From: a bacterium
GTDB taxonomy: Bacteria > Bacillota > Bacilli > Lactobacillales > Streptococcaceae
Direction of reading: 5' to 3'
DNA length: 14,112 nucleotides
Assembly (NCBI GenBank): GCA_905221215.1
Contig: CAJNCI010000020.1
Span: 1-14,112 of the forward strand
Position 1 is the first letter of the stretch. Each line of letters begins with the position of its first letter. The notes under the pieces are model-generated. The model did no database searches and was not told the DNA's origin. It worked only from the letters and a program-made list of their open reading frames with translations. Both the position numbers and the translations under genes were made by a program. Positions 6,674 through 14,112 of this stretch are shown piece after piece.

Positions 6674-6702
6674 ATTGTAGCGCTTTTTGCACTATTTTTC
6701 AA
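6674..6702 (-). promoter_or_regulatory. prs promoter
   Basis: On the minus strand: TTGAAA at 6702-6697, a 17-bp spacer, and TACAAT at 6679-6674. The leader of about 50 nt contains a perfect 6-bp hairpin at 6642-6658 (CTTGTG, 5-base loop, CACAAG) just before the ribosome-binding site. I know of no regulator for it. Confidence 0.7.
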
Positions 6703-6738
6703 TCAAAAATAAAAGAAGGGTACCATATTTGTACCCTT
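6703..6738 (-). terminator. Terminator of the PrsW-family gene
   Basis: On the minus strand AAGGGTAC, a 7-base loop, GTACCCTT (6738 to 6716), then CTTTTATTTTT. The tail runs into the -35 region of prs. It separates prs from the upstream gene group. Confidence 0.85.
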
Positions 6739-6761
6739 GCATCATTCTTTTGAAAAATATT

Positions 6762-7577
6762 CTAGTTCATCAACTCATTGTGCTTCTCAACAAAGCGATA
6801 AGCCTGATAAAAACCATAGAGAGCAATGGCTGTAACCACTGGAATCGCTAAGGGCAACTCTGTCTCCAACTCCACAAAAGGAGAATTAAACAAGAAGTGA
6901 GTTCCCAAGGCTAAACCTAGGAAAATAAGCCCTTGTTTCTTGCCAACCTTCTGCCCTTTATAGGCTCTGTAAAGCAAGTAAACACCCACCACAGCCAGAC
7001 CTGAAAAAGTCCAGTGAGAGGCAATTCCTGAGATGATACGCTCTAAAATTCTCGAAATGGTAAAGTCAAATCCCTCTGGTAAATCCGTACGAATATAGCC
7101 AATATCCTCAATCATTTGGAATCCCAAACCAGAAGCAATCCCTAGTAAAAACAAAGATTTTAACTTTCGCACAGGAATCAAAGCTAAAACAAAGACAAGT
7201 GGCAACAATTTCAGCGGTTCTTCTACCAAAGGAGCCACAATAGCACTTTCAAAAGCATTTAAAAATGCACTATCTGGGAAAAGAACACCCAGTAAATCAT
7301 GGATATAAGTATTCGCAAAGCTAGACAACCATCCTGAAAGGAACATCCCACCCAATAAAGACAAGATCAAGGCATTCTTTGGCAATTCCCATTTTTTCCC
7401 AATACGGAAAAGGAAATAAAGAGCCGGAATCATATAAAAGAGAGCTAGAAAGATAGAAACTCCCATTAGTCTATATTCCGCAGCTGACATCGAACCATCC
7501 GTATAGTAGATGGTTTCATACTGCAAACCAATACATAGCAATAAAATAAAAATAAATAAAATACTGTTTTTCTTCAT
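6762..7577 (-). CDS. PrsW-family intramembrane metalloprotease-like protein
   Basis: A 271-aa integral membrane protein with about seven or eight hydrophobic segments (near 5-20, 36-58, 68-88, 124-136, 142-158, 190-204, 216-230 and 244-260). It carries the family signatures EExxK (E119-E120-P-L-K123), FxxxED (F153, E157, D158), and histidines H188 and H227 in membrane segments, as expected for metal-binding residues. PrsW of Bacillus cleaves the RsiW anti-sigma factor. The substrate here is unknown, and no anti-sigma gene lies nearby. A weak ribosome-binding site (AGAAAG) precedes the start. The gene begins 24 bp after the carbonic anhydrase stop, which suggests co-transcription. Confidence is high for the family and low for any specific target. 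Confidence 0.85.
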   Translation of the reverse strand: MKKNSILFIFILLLCIGLQYETIYYTDGSMSAAEYRLMGVSIFLALFYMIPALYFLFRIGKKWELPKNALILSLLGGMFLSGWLSSFANTYIHDLLGVLFPDSAFLNAFESAIVAPLVEEPLKLLPLVFVLALIPVRKLKSLFLLGIASGLGFQMIEDIGYIRTDLPEGFDFTISRILERIISGIASHWTFSGLAVVGVYLLYRAYKGQKVGKKQGLIFLGLALGTHFLFNSPFVELETELPLAIPVVTAIALYGFYQAYRFVEKHNELMN

Positions 7578-7601
7578 ACACTTTCTTTCTAAATAAAGTA
7601 T

Positions 7602-8099
7602 TTACAATTCTACGACTGTCATACTTCCTGTATCCACATCGTAAATAGCACCAGAGATAATGACATCGTCTGGTATTAGGGGAGATTCGATAAGCAGTTG
7701 CATATCCTCTCTCACACTCTCTTCTATATCTTGGAAGGGCAAAAAGTCCTGGTCTGACACATCGACACCTAGTTCCTCTTTCAGATACTCCTGAAAAGGA
7801 CCATTTTCAAAAGTCTGGGCACCACAGTCTGTATGGTGCAATACCACAATCTCTCTTGTCCCCATTTGTTGCTGGGAAATCACCAGCGAACGAATCATGT
7901 CCTCGGTCACTCGACCACCTGCATTCCGCAAGATATGAGCATCCCCAAGTGCCAAACCTAGAGCTTGCGCAACGTGCAAACGTGAGTCCATACAGGTCAC
8001 AATAGCTACTCTTGTTTTTGGTTTAAGTGGCAGATTTAACTGCCCATGTAGGGCAACATAAGCCTGATTGGCTTGCATAAACTGTTCAAAATACGACAC
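7602..8099 (-). CDS. Beta-class carbonic anhydrase
   Basis: Converts CO2 to bicarbonate in the cytoplasm, supplying carboxylation reactions. It is 165 aa if translation starts at the GTG at 8099. I chose this start because AAGGAGG lies 6 bp upstream. An in-frame GTG at 8168 would add 23 residues that resemble no family N-terminus. Zinc ligands and the catalytic pair are visible: C36-M-D38-S-R40 and H89-T-D-C92. The RNAGG motif (58-62) is also present. The protein is short for the class, like other Gram-positive type enzymes. It follows radA after a 72-bp gap and precedes the PrsW-like gene closely. Confidence 0.92.
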   Translation of the reverse strand: MSYFEQFMQANQAYVALHGQLNLPLKPKTRVAIVTCMDSRLHVAQALGLALGDAHILRNAGGRVTEDMIRSLVISQQQMGTREIVVLHHTDCGAQTFENGPFQEYLKEELGVDVSDQDFLPFQDIEESVREDMQLLIESPLIPDDVIISGAIYDVDTGSMTVVEL

Positions 8100-8171
8100 G
8101 ATTCCCTCCTTGAAAATTTGATAGTCAAATATTTCTCCTATCTTATCATTTTTAAGAGGATTTGTCACGGA

Positions 8172-9533
8172 TTATGCAAAGACCTTTTTCAAAACCTCCT
8201 GAATCGTTGTCACTCCAATGACCTGAATTTCCTTAGGCGGAGTGATTCCTGTCAAGGAATTCTTAGGTACATAAATCTTAGTAAAACCCAGTTTAGCAGC
8301 TTCATTGATGCGTTGCTCGATACGATTCACGCGCCGAATCTCTCCTGTCAAGCCCAGTTCGCCTACAAAACATTCCTGAGGATTGGTAGGCTTGTCCTTG
8401 TAGCTCGAAGCAATGGCAACTGCAACGGCCAAGTCAATGGCAGGCTCATCCAATTTGACACCGCCAGCAGATTTGAGATAGGCATCCTGATTTTGCAAGA
8501 GAAGACCTGCACGCTTTTCCAAAACAGCCATAATCAAGCTAGCACGATTAAAATCAAGCCCTGTCGTAGTACGCTTGGCATTTCCAAACATGGTCGGTGT
8601 CACCAAAGCCTGTACCTCCGCTAGAATAGGACGTGTCCCTTCCATGGTCACAACGATTGACGAACCAGTCGCTCCATCCAAACGCTCCTCTAGGAAAACT
8701 TGACTCGGATTGAGTACCTCAACCAGACCACCCGACTGCATCTCAAAAATCCCAATCTCATTGGTGGAGCCAAAACGGTTTTTGACCGCTCTCAAAATAC
8801 GAAAAGTATGGTGGCGCTCCCCTTCAAAGTAAAGCACCGTATCCACCATATGCTCCAACATACGTGGACCAGCCAAGGTTCCTTCCTTGGTCACATGGCC
8901 GACGATAAAGATGGCAATGTTATTGGTTTTGGCCAGTTGCATGAGTTCAGCCGTCACCTCACGGACTTGAGACACAGATCCTTGCACCCCTGAAATCTCA
9001 GGAGACATAATGGTCTGGATAGAGTCAATAATGAGGAAATCTGGCTGGATGCGCTCCACCTCAGCACGAACACTCTGCATATTGGTCTCTGCATAGAGAT
9101 AAAACTCGCTATCGATATCACCCAAGCGCTCTGCTCGTAACTTAATCTGCTGGGCAGACTCCTCCCCACTGACATAGAGAACAGTCCCTACTTGAGACAA
9201 CTGGGTCGAAACTTGTAGGAGAAGCGTTGATTTCCCAATTCCAGGGTCCCCACCGATGAGGACGAGACTTCCTGGTACCACTCCGCCTCCAAGTACACGG
9301 TTGAATTCTTCCATCTCTGTCTTAGTTCGATTGACATTGATGGAAGTCACCTCAGCCAGTTTCATGGGCTTGGTTTTCTCCCCTGTCAATGACACACGCG
9401 CATTCTTGACCTCGGCAACCTCAACCTCTTCTACAAAAGAAGACCAAGACCCACAGTTGGGGCATCGTCCCAGATACTTAGGTGAATTATATTCACAATT
9501 TTGACACACAAATGTCGCTTTTTTCTTTGCGAT
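8172..9533 (-). CDS. radA: DNA repair protein RadA (Sms)
   Basis: A RecA-like ATPase that drives branch migration as a DnaB-type helicase on recombination intermediates, needed for repair and for natural transformation in streptococci. With a start at 9533 it is 453 aa. It has a zinc finger (C10, C13, C24, C27), Walker [11 protein letters not shown] (94-103), Walker B LIIDS (167-171), the RadA signature KNRFG (251-255), and a C-terminal Lon-protease-like domain. The start is unusual. The conserved N-terminus [12 protein letters not shown] is encoded in frame, but the codon where Met is expected is ATC. AAAGAGG lies exactly 6 bp before it. The next conventional start is a GTG at 9509, inside the zinc-finger leader, with no ribosome-binding site. 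It lies 13 bp after the phosphatase gene, in the same operon. Confidence 0.95.
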   Translation of the reverse strand: MAKKKATFVCQNCEYNSPKYLGRCPNCGSWSSFVEEVEVAEVKNARVSLTGEKTKPMKLAEVTSINVNRTKTEMEEFNRVLGGGVVPGSLVLIGGDPGIGKSTLLLQVSTQLSQVGTVLYVSGEESAQQIKLRAERLGDIDSEFYLYAETNMQSVRAEVERIQPDFLIIDSIQTIMSPEISGVQGSVSQVREVTAELMQLAKTNNIAIFIVGHVTKEGTLAGPRMLEHMVDTVLYFEGERHHTFRILRAVKNRFGSTNEIGIFEMQSGGLVEVLNPSQVFLEERLDGATGSSIVVTMEGTRPILAEVQALVTPTMFGNAKRTTTGLDFNRASLIMAVLEKRAGLLLQNQDAYLKSAGGVKLDEPAIDLAVAVAIASSYKDKPTNPQECFVGELGLTGEIRRVNRIEQRINEAAKLGFTKIYVPKNSLTGITPPKEIQVIGVTTIQEVLKKVFA

Positions 9534-9546
9534 GATAAACCTCTTT

Positions 9547-10062
9547 CTATATCTCTAACTCACACTCAATCACTTGGCAAAAATCAATCTTCTCATTTGG
9601 CACAAACTGGCGCATAAGCATGTTGTGAGTTACCACTATCACGGTCTGGTAATCTCGATACTTACCCATGCATTCTAGAAAACGAGACTTCATCTCTTCA
9701 GCTGTCTCATATTGAACAGGACTATTAGGAATTAACTCCCCATTATTTTCTAGAAACATAGTACGAGCTTTTTCAAAATTATCTGTGCCACTTTCATAGA
9801 CCTGCCATTCATGTAACAAAGGCTCTACTCTTAAAGGAAGACCCGTAGCACAAACCACATAAGAAGCCGTTTCTAAAGTTCTTGTAACTGCAGAAGATAT
9901 GATTATTTCAGCTGAATAGAGTAAAGGATTGGTGCTCAATTCCTGAGCTTGCTGCCGTCCCTTCTCAGACAAGGGTGCCAAATCTATCCCAAATCCCGTA
10001 TAAGAACGCTCCTCTAACTCACGGTAATCTGGCTCCCCGTGGCGTACAAAAATAATCTTCAT
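9547..10062 (-). CDS. Histidine phosphatase family protein (phosphoglycerate-mutase-like)
   Basis: A 171-aa cytoplasmic protein with the branch-1 histidine phosphatase signature FVRHGEP. H8 is the likely phospho-acceptor, with R7, R61 ([11 protein letters not shown]), E85 (LLHEW) and H146 (VVTHN) completing the site. It is shorter than glycolytic phosphoglycerate mutase (about 230-250 aa), so a phosphatase with an unknown substrate is more likely. The start at 10062 begins one base after the dut stop codon, so translation is probably coupled. The in-frame extension into dut (to 10125) is rejected because MKIIFVRHG is the normal family start. It sits between dut and radA. Confidence 0.88.
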   Translation of the reverse strand: MKIIFVRHGEPDYRELEERSYTGFGIDLAPLSEKGRQQAQELSTNPLLYSAEIIISSAVTRTLETASYVVCATGLPLRVEPLLHEWQVYESGTDNFEKARTMFLENNGELIPNSPVQYETAEEMKSRFLECMGKYRDYQTVIVVTHNMLMRQFVPNEKIDFCQVIECELEI

Positions 10063-10063
10063 C

Positions 10064-10507
10064 CTAGTGCCCTGTCGATCCAAATCCACCAGTTCGAACA
10101 CCATCAGCTGCATCTCCATCTGCAATTAAGAAAGGAGCAAAGACAGCCTGGACCACACGTTCCCCAACTTCGAGAATCACTTCTTGGTCTGTGATATTCT
10201 TCATCTGCGCAAAAATATGTCCCTCATTCCCAGGATTTCCATAATAATCCCCATCAATGACCCCAACTGAATTAATCAAAACCAAGCCCTTCTTACGAGG
10301 ATTTGAAGAGCGATCATAGAGATAGAGAACCTCAGTCGGCTGCATATAAGCCTTAACCCCTGTCGGAACCAAGACAATCTCTCCTGGAGCGATAACTGTG
10401 CGCACAGCAACCTTTAAGTCGTAACCAGCCGCATGCGCTGTCTCACGCTTGGGCAATAAATTTTCATCTGTAAAAGTCGAAACCAATTCAAAACCACGAA
10501 TTTTCAT
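10064..10507 (-). CDS. dut: dUTP diphosphatase
   Basis: Hydrolyses dUTP to dUMP and pyrophosphate. This keeps uracil out of DNA and supplies dUMP for thymidylate. The 147-aa length is normal for the trimeric enzyme. All five motifs are present: AHAAGYDL (1), DRSSNPRKKG (2), GVIDGDYYGNPGNEG (3), GERVVQAV (4) and RTGGFGSTG (5). Two ATG codons lie side by side at 10510 and 10507. The second is better spaced from AAAGAGAA. It heads the dut, phosphatase, radA group. I see no clear promoter directly before it, only AT-rich sequence downstream of the SRP RNA gene, so it may also depend on read-through. Confidence 0.95.
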   Translation of the reverse strand: MKIRGFELVSTFTDENLLPKRETAHAAGYDLKVAVRTVIAPGEIVLVPTGVKAYMQPTEVLYLYDRSSNPRKKGLVLINSVGVIDGDYYGNPGNEGHIFAQMKNITDQEVILEVGERVVQAVFAPFLIADGDAADGVRTGGFGSTGH

Positions 10508-10552
10508 CATCTTCTCTTTTCTATTATCATTTATTCTAGATTATTCTATCTT

Positions 10553-10614
10553 ATTTATTCGGAAAAAGCACGAAAAAAAGAGCATTTATTCGGAAAAAGC
10601 ACGAAAAAAAGAGC
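10553..10614. repeat. Perfect 31-bp tandem duplication of the SRP RNA gene tail
   Basis: Two identical 31-bp units at 10553-10583 and 10584-10614. Read on the minus strand, each unit begins GCTCTTTTTTT, which is the closing strand plus T-run of the ffs gene, and ends TTTTTCCGAATAAAT. The second unit is therefore an extra copy of the ffs 3' end lying between ffs and dut. Confidence 0.9.
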
Positions 10615-10684
10615 ACACAATTCAAATCGCTTAGGGCTGCTGGATTCCTCCCCTGACCCGCTTCACGCAGAACTGTTGCTCCAC
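10604..10684 (-). ncRNA. ffs: Signal recognition particle RNA (small bacterial type, 4.5S/scRNA)
   Basis: The RNA of the SRP binds Ffh and targets ribosomes making membrane or secreted proteins. The minus strand carries the SRP domain core GGGTCAGG...GGAGGAATCC...AGCAGCCC: an apical GGA/TCC stem with a GGAA tetraloop, and the asymmetric internal loop that Ffh binds. Outer pairings CAGTTC with GAATTG, and GAGC...ACA with TGT...GCTC, close a rod of about 80 nt. The closing strand GCTC runs straight into seven T, so the gene carries its own terminator. An extended -10 promoter lies directly upstream. The position between tadA and dut matches other streptococci as I remember them. The ends are approximate. 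Confidence 0.88.
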
Positions 10685-10689
10685 TGTTT

Positions 10690-10698
10690 ATTATATCA
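10690..10698 (-). promoter_or_regulatory. Extended -10 promoter of ffs
   Basis: On the minus strand TGATATAAT (TGn plus TATAAT) at 10698-10690, about 7 bp before the expected 5' end of the SRP RNA. The -35 region is AT-rich and not clear. Confidence 0.7.
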
Positions 10699-10724
10699 CA
10701 TTCCTATTCATTTTAAAAGAAAAA

Positions 10725-11192
10725 TTATTTTTTCCGTCTATTTCTAAAAAAATCCTGCATAATAGCTGCGCATTCATCTTCCAAAATTCCCGTTTCAACC
10801 TCCACACGATGGTTGAGACGCTCATCTGTCAAAATATCGTACAAACTCCCAGCAGCGCCAAATTTCTGGTTTTTAGCCCCATAGACCACGTTTGGAATAC
10901 GGGCAAGCCCAATCGCCCCACTACACATTATACAAGGCTCAATGGTCACAAAAAGCGTGCAATCCAGCAAGCGCCAACTCTCCTCACTCAAGTTCGCATT
11001 CTCTATAGCCATAATCTCCGCATGCATAACCGCTCGCTGCAATTCCTCACGCGCATTATGCCCACGACCAATGATTTCGCCATCTTTGACAATCACACAA
11101 CCAATTGGAATTTCATCGTGTTCCAAGGCAATCTCAGCTTCTCTCAAAGCCTCCCTCATAAAGACTTCTTTTTCTTCAAGCGTATAATCCAT
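10725..11192 (-). CDS. tadA: tRNA-specific adenosine deaminase
   Basis: Deaminates A34 to inosine in tRNA-Arg(ACG), letting one tRNA read several Arg codons. The 155-aa length is normal. The zinc cytidine/deoxycytidylate deaminase fold is shown by H57-A-E59 (zinc ligand and proton shuttle) and PC87-I-M-C90 (zinc ligands), with the N-terminal MREALREAEIALEHDEIPIG typical of TadA. The start at 11192 is preceded by a purine-rich GGGAAAAGAG. It has an extended -10 promoter after the small RNA terminator, and ffs follows downstream with its own promoter. Confidence 0.95.
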   Translation of the reverse strand: MDYTLEEKEVFMREALREAEIALEHDEIPIGCVIVKDGEIIGRGHNAREELQRAVMHAEIMAIENANLSEESWRLLDCTLFVTIEPCIMCSGAIGLARIPNVVYGAKNQKFGAAGSLYDILTDERLNHRVEVETGILEDECAAIMQDFFRNRRKK

Positions 11193-11225
11193 CTCTTTTC
11201 CCTTTTCCTACTTGTCGATTTTATT

Positions 11226-11234
11226 ATTATATCA
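11226..11234 (-). promoter_or_regulatory. Extended -10 promoter of tadA
   Basis: On the minus strand TGATATAAT at 11234-11226. A -35 at normal spacing would fall in the T-run of the preceding terminator, so the extended -10 probably does most of the work. Confidence 0.6.
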
Positions 11235-11247
11235 TGAATCCCAACAC

Positions 11248-11272
11248 AAAAAAAGCCACCGAATGCGGTGAC
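11248..11272 (-). terminator. Terminator of the small RNA (also able to stop purA read-through)
   Basis: On the minus strand GTCACCG, loop CATT, CGGTGGC (one G-T pair), then seven T at 11254-11248. Confidence 0.92.
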
Positions 11273-11350
11273 TCTATAGGGAGATTATTATGAAAAAGAA
11301 AAGTTTAGGATATTTGTTACAACAAGTTAGGAGGTCTTCTTGTAACTGTC
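11248..11350 (-). ncRNA. CiaR-dependent small regulatory RNA (csRNA/ccn family)
   Basis: A roughly 100-nt transcript is predicted from a CiaR-controlled promoter to a strong terminator, in the purA-tadA gap. The 5' part can fold into a hairpin (GTTACAA pairing with TTGTAAC) whose loop exposes CCTCCT, an anti-Shine-Dalgarno sequence. The middle is single-stranded and carries TTTTTCATAATAATCTCCC, which is antisense to a ribosome-binding site plus AUG. Pneumococcal csRNAs controlled by CiaRH have this architecture and repress targets such as comC. I cannot tell which of the five known csRNAs this matches. The 5' end is estimated from the -10. Confidence 0.85.
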
Positions 11351-11353
11351 TAT

Positions 11354-11386
11354 AGTATACCCGACCTATCTTAAACAAATCTTAAA
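11354..11386 (-). promoter_or_regulatory. CiaR-box promoter of the small RNA
   Basis: On the minus strand two perfect CiaR half-sites, TTTAAG at 11386-11381 and 11375-11370, are separated by exactly 5 bp (ATTTG). A TATACT -10 (11359-11354) lies 10 bp further. This is the direct-repeat operator known for the response regulator CiaR. It begins 6 bp after the purA stop codon. Confidence 0.88.
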
Positions 11387-11392
11387 AATCTC

Positions 11393-12748
<1,356 letters not shown>

Positions 12749-12757
12749 TTACAATTT

Positions 12758-12786
12758 ATTATAAGAAAAAATCGCCTTTTTATCAA
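12758..12786 (-). promoter_or_regulatory. purA promoter
   Basis: On the minus strand: TTGATA at 12786-12781, a 17-bp spacer, and TATAAT at 12763-12758. A second TATAAT at 12746-12741 could be an alternative -10. I see no purine-riboswitch-like structure in the short leader. Confidence 0.75.
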
Positions 12787-12871
12787 GAAGAAACAATAGA
12801 AAGATTTGCTATTTCCAACTATTAAAAAATGTTTTAGAAAAATTACCAGCTATTTATTGTTATATTGCCAT

Positions 12872-12899
12872 AAAAAAGTAAGTTTGTTCGGAAATTTAC
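12872..12899 (-). terminator. Possible terminator of the 78-aa gene
   Basis: On the minus strand GTAAATTT and AAACTTAC can pair with one mismatch, followed by six T. The stem is weak. Confidence 0.4.
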
Positions 12900-12909
12900 T
12901 AAAATTACC

Positions 12910-13146
12910 TCAACATGAAATAAAACCCCGATTCATTATCATCTTTTCAAGATACAAACGATAAGCAACACGATAATGGTAAACGATAAAATCCCTACGA
13001 CATCCAATGCCATATCGAACTAAATAATAAATCAAAAATTTAAAATGAAAATGTTCCCAGTCCCAACTATTATCAAAGAAAGTAGCATACTCTTCTTCGA
13101 TACTGTCATAGAAATCAGTCATCTGATCATAAATACTTTGTAGCAT
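12910..13146 (-). CDS. Small hypothetical protein, 78 aa
   Basis: I do not recognise this protein. It is rich in Tyr, Phe and Trp (for example DNSWDWEHFHFKFLIYYL), acidic in its first third and basic in its second. It has no signal peptide, and its hydrophobic stretch (about 36-48) is short and broken by charges. The start at 13146 has AAGGAG 9 bp upstream, which supports real translation. A possible -10 (TAGAAT) lies about 30 bp upstream. No ComX (cin-box) sequence is visible. It stands alone between the IS remnant and purA. Confidence 0.65.
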   Translation of the reverse strand: MLQSIYDQMTDFYDSIEEEYATFFDNSWDWEHFHFKFLIYYLVRYGIGCRRDFIVYHYRVAYRLYLEKMIMNRGFISC

Positions 13147-13589
13147 AAGCCAACACTCCTTTTTTCTATTTATGAACTTATTCTAACAAAAAATTTTACA
13201 CATTCACTATCAATTCCCGAATTGTTAAAATACCAACCTCAACAAGATAAAAATAGAAAAAGTTGACAGAATAGAAATAAATATCTTACATCAAAAACAA
13301 ACTATTAAATCCCTAAAAATAAAAAATTTCCTATAAATGATTGAAAAAATTATCCTGTTCTGTTTCAATAGTAATAAATATTTCTCCAGAGTTCTTCAAC
13401 GAACTTGAGTCAGAACTATGAAGTGATTGAATAGAAATGAAGCACTTAATAATTATTAAAAAGAAAAGTAACTATAATATTTGTAGTAGTTAAATTCCCT
13501 ATGGATATTATGGAACCTATTTTAGGGTAGAAAAAAATTCCATAAGATTTATAATGAAAAGCCGCCAAACCATCATTACAAAGAATCAT
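13147..13589. other. AT-rich gene-free stretch upstream of the IS remnant
   Basis: No ORF with a ribosome-binding site is present. It holds a palindrome CAATTC-CC-GAATTG at 13211-13224, about 65 bp upstream of the 78-aa gene, and a small inverted repeat AGTTC...GAACT near 13390-13406. The part from about 13500 onwards is probably the decayed left end of the ISL3 element. The left boundary of that element cannot be placed. Confidence 0.5.
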
Positions 13590-13895
13590 ATGGAACAATT
13601 ACACTTTATCACAAAATTACTAGACCTTACAGACCCTAATTTCTAAATTAGGGTCTGTAAGGGTACACATAAGGAAATCATCGCTAAACTGGACTACGAT
13701 GCTCCGTCTTGCCCTGAGTGCGGAAGTCAAATGAAGAAATATGACTTTCAAAAACCTTCTAAGATTCCTTACCTCGAAACGACTGGTATGTCTACTAGAA
13801 ATCTTCTAATAAAGCGACGTTTTAAGTGCTATCAGTGTTAGAAAATGATGGTAGCTAAGACTTCTATCGTCAATAAAAATATCACTTGTCATTAG
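13590..13895 (+). pseudogene. Decayed N-terminal part of an ISL3-family (IS1167-like) transposase
   Basis: The frame starting ATG at 13590 reads MEQLHFITKLLDLTDPNF, then a TAA at 13644. It continues in the same frame with THKEIIAKLDYDAPSCPECG and KYDFQKPSKIPYLETTGMST, then KRRFKCYQC, a TAG at 13839 and another TAG at 13893. The CPEC and CYQC pairs form the zinc-ribbon typical of the ISL3 transposase N-terminus. The catalytic DDE part is missing, so the gene is non-functional. The first stop lies inside a long perfect palindrome that replaces about ten expected residues. It is the only sizeable plus-strand coding trace on this side of the window. Confidence 0.85.
13625..13662. repeat. Perfect 18-bp inverted repeat with 2-bp loop
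   Basis: Arms 13625-13642 (starting CCTTACAGACCC) and 13645-13662 (its exact complement), loop CT. It lies inside the transposase remnant and creates its first stop codon. No T-run follows, so it is not a standard terminator. Confidence 0.9.
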
Positions 13896-13923
13896 GTGCA
13901 AGACAGATTATTAATTACATAAC

Positions 13924-13944
13924 AAAAAAAGAGGTCTAAACCTC
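13924..13944 (-). terminator. Terminator of the rRNA-tRNA operon
   Basis: On the minus strand GAGGT, loop TTAG, ACCTC, then seven T at 13930-13924. It lies 14 bp after tRNA-Asn. Confidence 0.9.
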
Positions 13945-13957
13945 CCTTAATTAACTA

Positions 13958-14031
13958 CTCCGCCAGTAGGACTCGAACCTACGACATCATGATTAACAGT
14001 CATGCGCTACTACCAACTGAGCTATGGCGGA
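13958..14031 (-). tRNA. tRNA-Asn (anticodon GUU)
   Basis: A cloverleaf is visible on the minus strand. The acceptor stem TCCGCCA pairs with TGGCGGA, with discriminator G. The D arm is AGCTC...GAGC-like with GTTGGTAG. The anticodon loop is CTGTTAA (GTT), and the T arm is GTAGGTTCGAGTCCTAC. The 3' CCA is not encoded. It follows 5S rRNA by 6 bp, the usual end of a streptococcal rRNA operon. Confidence 0.97.
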
Positions 14032-14037
14032 ATAAAG

Positions 14038-14112
14038 CTAAGCGACTTCCATATCTCACAGGGGGCAACCCCCAACTACTTCCGGCGTTCTAGGGCTTAA
14101 CTTCTGTGTTCG
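14038..14112 (-). rRNA. rrf: 5S ribosomal RNA, 3' part (cut by window edge)
   Basis: The minus strand reads CGAACACAGAAGTTAAGCCC, then GAACGCCGGAAGTAGTTGGG and GGTTGCCCCCTGTGAGA, ending in GTCGCTTAG. These are the conserved 5S segments around loops B, C, D and E. About 75 of roughly 116 nt lie in the window. Confidence 0.96.

Noticed and set aside
8100..8168. Longer carbonic anhydrase starting at GTG 8168
   Set aside because: No ribosome-binding site before 8168, while AAGGAGG sits 6 bp before the GTG at 8099.
11290..11355. Plus-strand 21-codon ORF (MKKKSLGYLLQQ...) with GGGAG 6 bp upstream
   Set aside because: It is the mirror image of the small RNA, whose anti-Shine-Dalgarno and anti-AUG segments look like a start site when read on the other strand. 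No plus-strand promoter fits.

Overview
The window looks like a near-origin chromosomal segment of a Streptococcus of the mitis group (S. pneumoniae, S. mitis or S. pseudopneumoniae). The support is the order rrn end, tRNA-Asn, purA, tadA, dut, radA, carbonic anhydrase and prs, a BOX repeat, a CiaR-type small RNA gene, ISL3/IS1167-like remnants, and three choline-binding surface proteins. The exact species cannot be settled from this sequence alone. Every confident gene lies on the minus strand. Only the IS remnants read on the plus strand.

Right part (about 14112 down to 9530), read in the direction of transcription. The 3' part of 5S rRNA and tRNA-Asn(GUU) close an rRNA operon at a strong terminator. 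A decayed ISL3-family transposase follows, then a long AT-rich stretch and a 78-aa hypothetical gene. purA comes next. Between purA and tadA lies a small RNA gene with a perfect CiaR box (TTTAAG-N5-TTTAAG) and its own terminator. Then come tadA, the SRP RNA gene (ffs) with a duplicated 3' tail, dut, a histidine-phosphatase gene tightly coupled to dut, and radA, whose best start codon is ATC.

Middle (about 8100 down to 5649). A beta-carbonic anhydrase and a PrsW-like membrane protease sit 24 bp apart. prs follows, with its own promoter and terminators on both sides. These genes serve nucleotide supply (purA, prs, dut), tRNA editing, DNA repair and recombination, and protein targeting.

Left part (about 5640 to 1) is accessory. 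A BOX element precedes a Rpn-family PD-(D/E)XK nuclease gene. Directly after it lies a second copy that holds only the C-terminal half. Both copies contain an in-frame ATG preceded by a GAGGAGG ribosome-binding site at ideal spacing. This is the layout expected if a C-terminal fragment is made separately, as reported for Rpn intragenic antitoxins. Three choline-binding protein genes follow. The first has its own promoter and terminator. The other two lie 35 bp apart and probably form one unit. They share a roughly 55-residue N-terminal module that I cannot name. The window ends in the terminus of an ISL3-type insertion sequence 18 bp beyond the last choline-binding gene.
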